DNA from: Roseilinea sp034431495
Lineage (GTDB): Bacteria > Chloroflexota > Anaerolineae > J036 > Brachytrichaceae
Length of the DNA: 13,496 nucleotides
Reading direction: 5' to 3'
Assembly (NCBI GenBank): GCA_034431495.1
Contig: DAOUDB010000082.1
Location: 1 to 13,496, forward strand
Part shown: positions 8,652-13,496 of the stretch, one piece after another
Layout: the number at the start of each line of letters is the position of its first letter
How positions within the stretch are numbered: position 1 is the first letter of the stretch
The notes under the pieces: model-generated
What the model saw: the letters and a program-made list of their open reading frames with translations, nothing else
Databases searched by the model: none
What the model was told of the DNA's origin: nothing
Made by a program: the position numbers and the translations under genes

Positions 8652-8675
8652 GGGCCATCGGGTCATTGAGCCATT
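8652..8675. repeat. three-unit 8-nt tandem repeat upstream of gatC
   Basis: The minus strand reads AATGGCTC, AATGACCC, GATGGCCC in exact 8-nt phase, with a weaker unit at 8644-8651. The unit matches the array at 5659-5730. It occupies the gap between the bactofilin stop and gatC. Confidence 0.65.
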
Positions 8676-8709
8676 TTGCGGCTCTCAACGACAGCCTGGC
8701 TTAATGAGT

Positions 8710-9219
8710 TCAATCCGAGTCGCCACTTTCCAGGGCAGGCGCGGAAATGGGTCGCGCAGACGACACACGGGGAGCATCGATGAGCGGCGCCTCAACGTCG
8801 CCAGTCATGTTGGTCTGTCCGCGCAGATAGGCACCCTCACTCAATAACAGCGTGTTGACGTTCAAATCGCCGAAGAGCTTGCCGGTCTCGGTGATCTCGA
8901 CACGATTGGCGGTCACATTGCCTTTGATCTGCCCGGACACAACGACGTTGTAAGCCTGTACCTCGGCCACGACGCGAGCCGACTCGGAAACGATCAGGTT
9001 GCCGGCAGTTTGAATCTGGCCCTCGAACAGGCCCTCGATGCGGATGCCGCCGTCGCTCTGCAAGATGCCATTCATGCGGCAGTTTGCGCCGATGACTGTT
9101 TCGATTTTGGCAGCCTGGCCGCCGGCCACAGCCAGCGAAGACGCCGAGTCAAAGCGGGCCGCCGATGGCGTGGTGGGTGTGGGTTGAGGCGCCGGTGCAG
9201 GCTTCTCTCTTCCGAACAT
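8710..9219 (-). CDS. bactofilin family protein
   Basis: Bactofilins are cytoskeletal proteins that polymerise without nucleotides and help with cell shape, envelope or polar functions. This one has 169 residues. A Pro/Thr-rich disordered N-tail (about 1-35) is followed by a right-handed beta-helix core (about 38-130). The core repeats patterns such as GGIRIEGLFEGQI, NLIVSESARVVAEV, VVVSGQIKGNV, VEITETGKLFGDL. A Ser/Ala-rich tail ends the protein. The ATG at 9219 is set by GGAGGA (9227-9232) with a good spacer. A TTG five codons upstream is not needed. There is no membrane segment. Its neighbour is a DivIC/FtsB-like membrane protein, suggesting a small cell-envelope group. Confidence 0.93.
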   Translation of the reverse strand: MFGREKPAPAPQPTPTTPSAARFDSASSLAVAGGQAAKIETVIGANCRMNGILQSDGGIRIEGLFEGQIQTAGNLIVSESARVVAEVQAYNVVVSGQIKGNVTANRVEITETGKLFGDLNVNTLLLSEGAYLRGQTNMTGDVEAPLIDAPRVSSARPISAPALESGDSD

Positions 9220-9253
9220 GCGTTTGTCCTCCAATCACTGCTCAGAGTATTCG

Positions 9254-9270
9254 GTTCCGATTGCCGGAAC
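9254..9270 (-). promoter_or_regulatory. hairpin in the bactofilin 5' leader
   Basis: A perfect 6-bp inverted repeat (GTTCCG / CGGAAC) with a 5-nt loop sits just downstream of the candidate bactofilin promoter. It would form near the 5' end of the message, about 35 nt before the ATG. It could stabilise the mRNA. Confidence 0.35.
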
Positions 9271-9277
9271 AACCGCT

Positions 9278-9285
9278 TATATATA
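9278..9285 (-). promoter_or_regulatory. candidate -10 element of the bactofilin gene
   Basis: A run of alternating T and A (TATATATA) lies in an otherwise GC-rich gap of 130 bp between the DivIC-like gene and bactofilin. It suits a -10 region about 60 nt upstream of the ATG. No good -35 is seen. Confidence 0.4.
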
Positions 9286-9349
9286 CCATGCGCCTGCCTG
9301 CACCCTCAGATGCGCTTTGAGAGCGCGCAGAGGCCGGTGAGGGCCGGGG

Positions 9350-9724
9350 TCAGGGGGCTTGCAGAGGCAGCGGCGTGGCATCCAGCCAGATGCTACGCGG
9401 GGGCGCCGCATTCTGAACGGATGGCGGGATGATGGGAATTTCACCGCGCCGGACCAGGCGATACTCCACACGCGCCCGGCGCTCGACGTAAGCCTCGCTG
9501 GTCACATAATCCAGCCTGGCCCTGAGCTGATCGCGCCTGGCCTCGGCCTCGGCAACCCGGGTGGACATCTGGTCGACCGCCATTTGCGTGCGCGTTTCGG
9601 CATCGAGCCGGCCCATGAGATTGAACAGCAGCGGCAGCGACAGGATCAGCAAAATGAGGGCTGCCCACGTCAACAGGCGCGCCGGGCCGGCTGAGGGGTC
9701 TTGAATAGGAGTTGCCGGCTGCAT
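9350..9724 (-). CDS. DivIC/FtsB-like septum formation initiator protein
   Basis: This is a 124-residue bitopic membrane protein. Residues about 17-38 form a single hydrophobic segment, followed by a heptad-like coiled coil (about 40-72, rich in Ala, Glu, Arg, Leu). The next segment, residues about 75-97 (SEAYVERRARVEYRLVRRGEIPI), matches the short motif after the coiled coil of FtsB/DivIC proteins. Those proteins bridge FtsL and FtsQ at the division septum. A Pro-rich tail ends the protein. A weak AGGA lies upstream of the ATG at 9724. The gene follows tRNA-Leu by 30 bp. Confidence 0.75.
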   Translation of the reverse strand: MQPATPIQDPSAGPARLLTWAALILLILSLPLLFNLMGRLDAETRTQMAVDQMSTRVAEAEARRDQLRARLDYVTSEAYVERRARVEYRLVRRGEIPIIPPSVQNAAPPRSIWLDATPLPLQAP

Positions 9725-9754
9725 GCGCGTGTCCTGGGCTGAAAAAAGAAATCA

Positions 9755-9838
<84 letters not shown>

Positions 9839-9888
9839 ATTCTGGTTCACGCCGACCCGTCACCGGGCCATTGCCAACCGTGGGGCGC

Positions 9889-9897
9889 ATTATAGCA
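9889..9897 (-). promoter_or_regulatory. extended -10 promoter of tRNA-Leu
   Basis: The minus strand reads TGC followed by a perfect TATAAT (9889-9894), the extended -10 form TGnTATAAT. Transcription would start near 9882, leaving a ~44-nt leader before the tRNA 5' end. No -35 consensus is visible. A perfect 12-bp palindrome, CCCGCCGGCGGG, lies at 9902-9913 just upstream. Confidence 0.75.
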
Positions 9898-9933
9898 CGA
9901 TCCCGCCGGCGGGTGGGTGGTGAATTTCGCCGC

Positions 9934-9979
9934 AAAAAGCAATTGCCCCTCCCACAGGGTCGGAATCTGCGGGAGGGGC
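9934..9979 (-). terminator. intrinsic terminator of aspS
   Basis: A perfect 9-bp GC-rich stem (GCCCCTCCC / GGGAGGGGC) with a 17-nt loop begins about 23 nt after the aspS stop. It is followed, after AATTGC, by TTTTT (9934-9938). It separates aspS from the tRNA-Leu unit. Confidence 0.85.
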
Positions 9980-10002
9980 GCATCCCTTGTCAAGTCGGCC
10001 AT

Positions 10003-11760
10003 TTACTCCACAATCCTGATGTGCAGTTCCTTGAGCTGCTTGTCGTACACCGGCGACGGCGCGCCGGCCATCACGTCCATCGCCTGCTGATTCTTGGGGA
10101 AGGCAATCACTTCGCGGATGTTCGGCTCGTCGCAGAACAGCATGGTCAGCCGGTCGATGCCGGGGGCAATCCCGCCATGCGGCGGCGCGCCATACTCGAA
10201 TGCTTCCAGCAGGTGCCCAAACTTGCGCCGCGCATCTTCCATCTCCAGGCCGATCAGACGCATGATGATCTCTTGAATGTCGCGGCGGTGAATTCGGATG
10301 CTGCCGCCGCCGACTTCGTAGCCGTTGCACACCAGGTCATACTGCTTGCTCAACACCTTGCCCGGCTCGCTCTCCAGCATGGGGATGAACTCATCCTTGG
10401 GCGCGGTGAACATGTGGTGTGAGGGATCCCAGCGATTTTCCTCTTCGTTCCACTCGAACAGGGGAAAGTCCACAATCCATGCGAACGCCAGCATGCCGGG
10501 GTCGGCCAGTTTGAGCCGGCGGCCCATCTCCAACCGCAACTCGCTCATCACCTCGTTGACCACTTTGGGCGTGTCGGCCACGAACATGAGCAGGTCGCCG
10601 GGCTGCGAGCCGGCGGCGGCCAGAATGGCGGCCTTCTCGGCGTCGCTCAGTTTGGCGCCGGCGCCCTGGCTGCGAATGCCGGTCTCGTCGTGAACGAGCG
10701 TCACCAGCCCCTTCGCGCCCTCCTTCTTCGCAAACTCGGTCAGCTCGTCGATCTGCTTGCGAGTGTAGTTGCCGCAGCCTGGCGCAGCCAGCCCTTTCAC
10801 CATCGACGCGCCGGCGAACACGTTGAACGCCGAGCCGCGTGTCGCCGCCGTCACATCGAACAACTCCAGGCCAAAGCGCAGATCGGGCTTGTCGTTGCCG
10901 TATTTGGCGATCACGTCCGCGTATGACAGACGCTTGAACGGTTTGAATAGCAACTTCTTGCCGACGTGCTGTTCGACAAAGTCGGTGAGCAGCCCCTCTA
11001 CCAGATCGAGCACGTCATCGCGGTCCACAAAGCTCATTTCCATGTCGAGCTGCGTGAACTCGGGCTGCCGGTCGGCGCGCTGATCCTCGTCGCGGAAGCA
11101 GCGGGCGATCTGAAAGTAGCGCTCGACGCCGGCCACCTGCAAGAGCTGCTTGAGCTGCTGCGGACTTTGCGGCAGCGCGTAGAACGTGCCGGGATAGATG
11201 CGGCTGGGCACCAGGTAGTCGCGCGCGCCTTCGGGCGTGGTCTTGAACAGGATGGGCGTTTCGATCTCCAGAAAGCCGCGCGCGTCCAGATAATCGCGGA
11301 TGAACTTGCAGAAGCGGTGGCGCATGGCCAGATTGCGCTGCATGCGCTCGCGGCGCAAGTCGAGATAGCGATACTTCAGGCGCAGGTTCTCGTCCACCTC
11401 GCGGGCGTCGCTGTCGATGAAGAAGGGCGGGGTTTTGGCCGGGTTGAGGATTTCCACGGCATCGGCCATCACTTCGATGTCGCCGGTGGGCATGCGCGGG
11501 TTGTGCATGCCTTCGGGTCGCAGTTGCACCGCGCCCTTGACCTGCACGACAAATTCGCTGCGTAGCAACTCGCCGAGCCTGAACTGCTCTGGCGTTACGT
11601 TGGACGGATTGATGACCACCTGAGCAATCCCCCAACGGTCGCGCAGATCGATGAAGATGACGCCGCCGTGGTCGCGCCGGCGGTGCACCCAGCCGGCCAG
11701 GGTCACACGCTGCCCGGCATTCTCAGCTCTCAACTCGCCACATCGATGTGTCTTGAACAT
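10003..11760 (-). CDS. aspS: aspartyl-tRNA synthetase, probably non-discriminating
   Basis: This class IIb synthetase charges tRNA with aspartate. The ATG at 11760 gives 585 residues, the usual bacterial length. It is preceded by GAGGAG (11769-11774) with an 8-nt spacer. Domains are an N-terminal OB-fold anticodon-binding domain (about 1-105), the catalytic core with motif 2 FRDEDQRADRQPEFTQLDMEMSF (222-244), a bacterial GAD insertion (about 290-410), and motif 3 GIAPGIDRLTMLF (530-542). His31 (RRDHGG) and the RPEG segment at 81-84 resemble the residues that mark non-discriminating AspRS, which also charge tRNA-Asn. GatCAB would then complete Asn-tRNA. The open frame runs 89 codons further upstream through the leader, but that part is regulatory RNA. 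Expression is probably controlled by attenuation. Confidence 0.96.
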   Translation of the reverse strand: MFKTHRCGELRAENAGQRVTLAGWVHRRRDHGGVIFIDLRDRWGIAQVVINPSNVTPEQFRLGELLRSEFVVQVKGAVQLRPEGMHNPRMPTGDIEVMADAVEILNPAKTPPFFIDSDAREVDENLRLKYRYLDLRRERMQRNLAMRHRFCKFIRDYLDARGFLEIETPILFKTTPEGARDYLVPSRIYPGTFYALPQSPQQLKQLLQVAGVERYFQIARCFRDEDQRADRQPEFTQLDMEMSFVDRDDVLDLVEGLLTDFVEQHVGKKLLFKPFKRLSYADVIAKYGNDKPDLRFGLELFDVTAATRGSAFNVFAGASMVKGLAAPGCGNYTRKQIDELTEFAKKEGAKGLVTLVHDETGIRSQGAGAKLSDAEKAAILAAAGSQPGDLLMFVADTPKVVNEVMSELRLEMGRRLKLADPGMLAFAWIVDFPLFEWNEEENRWDPSHHMFTAPKDEFIPMLESEPGKVLSKQYDLVCNGYEVGGGSIRIHRRDIQEIIMRLIGLEMEDARRKFGHLLEAFEYGAPPHGGIAPGIDRLTMLFCDEPNIREVIAFPKNQQAMDVMAGAPSPVYDKQLKELHIRIVE

Positions 11761-11781
11761 GTGCCTTGCTCCTCTTTGCCC

Positions 11782-11810
11782 AAACAAAAAGCCGCCTGAT
11801 GGGGCGGCTT
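11782..11810 (-). terminator. attenuator terminator in the aspS leader
   Basis: The hairpin has an 8-bp stem (AAGCCGCC / GGCGGCUU), a 6-nt loop (CCAUCA) and the tract UUUUUGUUU. It ends only 22 nt before the aspS ATG, with the Shine-Dalgarno site in between. There is no room for a promoter after it, so it must act within aspS transcription. Confidence 0.9.
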
Positions 11811-11869
11811 CCGTCTCTACGCTGCTGCTTTCGCTCTGTGTGCGCGCGATAGACCCAGCGACGCCCCGC

Positions 11870-11926
11870 TCAGCGGGCAGCGTCATTGTCGTTGTTGTTA
11901 TTGGCGCGCACAGTCCGTGCAAACAT
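11870..11926 (-). CDS. aspS leader peptide with Asn/Asp codon run
   Basis: This 18-codon ORF encodes MFARTVRANNNNDNDAAR and ends in TGA. Residues 9-15 are seven consecutive Asn or Asp codons (11902-11882). Asn uses AAT and AAC, Asp uses GAC. The ORF lies 22 nt after the guaB stop and 109 nt before aspS. The last Asp codon is 4 nt before the 5' arm of the P hairpin, and the stop codon forms that hairpin's loop. No Shine-Dalgarno site precedes the ATG. A -10-like TATCAT 8 nt upstream suggests leaderless or nearly leaderless initiation. The peptide itself probably has no function beyond sensing charged tRNA. Confidence 0.85.
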   Translation of the reverse strand: MFARTVRANNNNDNDAAR

Positions 11927-11934
11927 TGGCCGGT

Positions 11935-11940
11935 ATGATA
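11935..11940 (-). promoter_or_regulatory. candidate -10 element of the aspS leader
   Basis: The minus strand reads TATCAT, ending 8 nt before the leader ATG. A loose -35 match (TGGCGA) lies 16 nt upstream, inside the end of guaB. The hexamer sits in the interrupted palindrome CGGTAT-C-ATACCG (11931-11943), a possible operator. Readthrough from guaB could also feed the leader. Confidence 0.5.
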
Positions 11941-11948
11941 CCGCAAAT

Positions 11949-13394
11949 CTAGCGCATCGCCACGTCGTGCGCGCCGCTTTCGGCCCGGCCCGCCGCGGTG
12001 ATCGGGACGAACTCGGCTTTGTCCCACAACTCGGCGATCGTCGCCGCGCCGGCATAGCTCAGGCCGGAGCGCACGCCGCCGACCAGTTGATACACGATGT
12101 CTTTCACCGGCCCGCGCGCCGGCACCATCGCTTCTACCCCCTCCGGCACCACCTGCTCCCAGTCGTCAGGATCGACTTCGCGGCCGCGCTCGATCTCCTG
12201 CCGGTCGATGTTGGCTGTCAGCGAAGCCATGCCGCGCACGACTCTGTAGCGTTGCCCGTTGCGCACGACGCTGGCGCCGGGGGCCTCATCGGTGCCGGCC
12301 AACAGACTGCCCAGCATCACGGTGCTGGCGCCGGCGGCCAGCGCCTTGGTGATGTCGCCGGAGGTGCGGATGCCGCCGTCGGCGATGATGGGCACACCCA
12401 GCGCGCGGCCGGCCTCGGCGCACTCCATCACGGCTTGAAGTTGCGGCATGCCAAAGCCGGTCACGATGCGGGTGATGCAGATCGAGCCGGCGCCCACGCC
12501 CACCTTGACCGCATCTGCGCCGGCTTCCACCATGTCGCGCACGCCCTCGGCGGTCGCCACATTGCCGCCAATGATGTCCACTTGCGGGAAGCGCTGCTTG
12601 AGATTGCGCACCATATCCAGCGCATTGTCCGAGTGACCATGCGCAATATCCACCACCAGCGCGTCGGCGCCGGCGTTCACACAGGCTATTGCTCGATCCA
12701 TATCGGAGGACCGCACGCCAATTGCGGCCGCCACCCGCAAACGCCCGCGCTCGTCTTTGGTGGCGTTAGGCCACTGTTCCAGCTTGGCGATATCCTGAGC
12801 GGTGATCAGCCCGCGCAGGCGGCCGTGCTCGTCGAGCACCGGCAGTTTCTCGATGCGATGCTGATGCAAAATATCGCGCGCCATCTCCAGCGTGGTGTCC
12901 TCGCCGGCCACGACCAGCTGGCCGCGCGGGGTCATCACCTCGATCACGGGCCGGTCGGGATTGCGCTCGAACATCACGTCGCGATTGGTCACCAGGCCCA
13001 GCACCTCATCCTGGGTGCCGGTGACGACCAGACCGCCTACGTGATGCTCGTCCATCCGGGCGCGGGCTTCTTGCACAGTCGCGCTGGCGGGCAGGTTGTA
13101 GGGCCGCTCGACCATGAACCCCTCGGTGCGTTTGACGCGCCGGACTTCGGCCGCCTGGCGCTCGACTGTCATGAAACGATGAATGACGCCCAGCCCGCCC
13201 AGCCGGGCCATGGCGCGCGCCATCATCGCCTCGGTCACGGTGTCCATGTTCGACGAGATGATGGGGATATCCAGCGCAATGTTGCGGCTGAACCAGGTGC
13301 GCGTTATAACGGCGTGGCGCGAGCGAATGGGCGATCGCTTCGGGACAAGCAACACATCGTCAAAGGTCAATGCCGCGTCGTGGCGCAGTTTCAT
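11949..13394 (-). CDS. guaB: IMP dehydrogenase family protein with tandem CBS domains
   Basis: This 481-residue protein is a TIM-barrel enzyme of the IMPDH/GMP reductase family. IMPDH oxidises IMP to XMP, the committed step to GMP. Barrel segments flank a Bateman module of two CBS domains (about 94-147 and 153-208), which in the family bind adenine or guanine nucleotides as regulators. The catalytic loop GAGSICITR carries Cys306. Asp249 (DIAHGHS), GNVAT (277-281) and IADGGIR (337-343) are conserved. The C-terminal flap has VPEGVEAMVPARG and VGGVRSGLSYAGA. The usual Arg-Tyr dyad of the flap (DRYF) is not evident: the region reads IDRQEIERG. The ATG at 13394 has AAGGAG 12 nt upstream, a rather long spacer. 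It could be an atypical IMPDH or a CBS-containing GMP reductase. Confidence 0.85.
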   Translation of the reverse strand: MKLRHDAALTFDDVLLVPKRSPIRSRHAVITRTWFSRNIALDIPIISSNMDTVTEAMMARAMARLGGLGVIHRFMTVERQAAEVRRVKRTEGFMVERPYNLPASATVQEARARMDEHHVGGLVVTGTQDEVLGLVTNRDVMFERNPDRPVIEVMTPRGQLVVAGEDTTLEMARDILHQHRIEKLPVLDEHGRLRGLITAQDIAKLEQWPNATKDERGRLRVAAAIGVRSSDMDRAIACVNAGADALVVDIAHGHSDNALDMVRNLKQRFPQVDIIGGNVATAEGVRDMVEAGADAVKVGVGAGSICITRIVTGFGMPQLQAVMECAEAGRALGVPIIADGGIRTSGDITKALAAGASTVMLGSLLAGTDEAPGASVVRNGQRYRVVRGMASLTANIDRQEIERGREVDPDDWEQVVPEGVEAMVPARGPVKDIVYQLVGGVRSGLSYAGAATIAELWDKAEFVPITAAGRAESGAHDVAMR

Positions 13395-13449
13395 AGGTCA
13401 CTGTCACTCCTTCGCAATTGGATCGGGCCGGGGTTGCCAGCAGGCATTC

Positions 13450-13458
13450 ATCGTAGCA
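13450..13458 (-). promoter_or_regulatory. candidate extended -10 promoter of guaB
   Basis: The minus strand reads TGC then TACGAT (13450-13455), the same TGC extension seen at the tRNA-Leu promoter, about 55 nt before the ATG. It lies between the arms of a dyad, GCAGGC (13470-13475) and GCCTGC (13440-13445). No -35 consensus is seen. Confidence 0.4.
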
Positions 13459-13496
13459 TATCGGGGAGCGCCTGCGGCGAGTGCATTCGTGTTCAG

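Larger units (their letters stand above)
11761..11927 (-). promoter_or_regulatory. aspS leader with ribosome-mediated attenuator
   Basis: This leader holds an Asn/Asp-rich leader peptide and three competing RNA structures. P: CCCGC (11877-11873) with GCGGG (11869-11865), its 3-nt loop being the UGA stop codon. Antiterminator: GGGGCG (11867-11862) with CGCCCC (11806-11801), supported by GCUG (11859-11856) with CAGC (11824-11821). Terminator: AAGCCGCC (11810-11803) with GGCGGCUU (11796-11789). P and antiterminator share 11867-11865. Antiterminator and terminator share 11806-11803. Stalling at late Asn/Asp codons would cover the 5' arm of P and allow the antiterminator. Completed translation would allow termination. 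The pairings were found by eye. Confidence 0.8.

Noticed and set aside
5659..8675. CRISPR array interpretation of the short repeats
   Set aside because: The units are 7-8 nt, directly adjacent and without spacers; no cas gene is present.
8635..8688. gatC starting at 8688 or 8658
   Set aside because: The added residues fall in or before the octamer repeat and do not match the family's N-terminus.
10966..11565. 199-codon plus-strand open frame inside aspS
   Set aside because: It lies wholly opposite conserved aspS motifs and shows no family pattern.
11782..11810. Simple terminator of guaB, independent of aspS control
   Set aside because: It lies about 140 nt after the guaB stop and only 22 nt before the aspS ATG, leaving no room for an aspS promoter downstream.
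11761..11948. T-box riboswitch in the aspS leader
   Set aside because: No T-box sequence or specifier-loop architecture is visible. The Asn/Asp codon run inside a short ORF fits ribosome-mediated attenuation.
11761..12027. Long in-frame N-terminal extension of aspS to 12027
   Set aside because: It runs through the terminator hairpin and leader peptide in another frame and into guaB. The protein family begins at MFKTHRCGELR with a good Shine-Dalgarno site at 11769-11774.
11927..12055. Extension of the leader peptide frame upstream into guaB (61 codons)
   Set aside because: The upstream part is the guaB coding sequence read in another frame. The ATG at 11926, next to the -10 element, gives the compact leader peptide.

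Overview
This 13.5 kb window is GC-rich bacterial chromosome. All thirteen ordinary protein genes, one tRNA gene and one regulatory leader peptide lie on the minus strand, so transcription runs from high to low coordinates. Several features suggest a Chloroflexota (Anaerolineae-like) genome: a substrate-binding/VWA protein, a COG1926-type phosphoribosyltransferase, bactofilin beside a DivIC-like protein, many starts without a Shine-Dalgarno site, and short intergenic tandem repeats. This placement is an inference from gene content. No mobile element, CRISPR array or rRNA was seen.

Layout in the direction of transcription: an IMP dehydrogenase-family gene (guaB, 13394-11949). Next a regulated leader of about 170 nt (11927-11761), then aspS (11760-10003) with a strong intrinsic terminator. 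Then tRNA-Leu(CAG) with its own extended -10 promoter, a DivIC/FtsB-like membrane protein and a bactofilin. Then gatC and gatA, a nucleotidyltransferase with a C-terminal beta-helix, and a class I aminotransferase. The last part holds a DUF4177-like small protein, a LuxR-type HTH protein, a membrane-anchored substrate-binding/VWA protein, an RNA 2',3'-cyclic phosphodiesterase (ThpR) and a phosphoribosyltransferase. Bases 1-269 hold no recognisable gene.

The outstanding observation is the aspS leader. An 18-codon ORF, MFARTVRANNNNDNDAAR, contains seven consecutive Asn/Asp codons. A small hairpin whose loop is the stop codon follows, then an alternative pairing, then a textbook intrinsic terminator ending about 22 nt before the aspS ATG. 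This is the architecture of ribosome-mediated transcription attenuation, as in trp, his or pheST. The AspRS looks non-discriminating (His31 and an RPEG motif), and gatC and gatA lie nearby. Asn-tRNA is therefore probably made by AspRS charging tRNA-Asn followed by GatCAB amidation. On that reading both Asn and Asp codons report on AspRS output, which explains the mixed run.

Other points of note are a nine-unit octamer repeat in exact 8-nt phase between the nucleotidyltransferase and aminotransferase genes, with a shorter copy before gatC. There is also a heptamer repeat before the nucleotidyltransferase, a GuaB protein without the usual Arg-Tyr flap dyad, and a strong excess of the palindrome GCCGGC.
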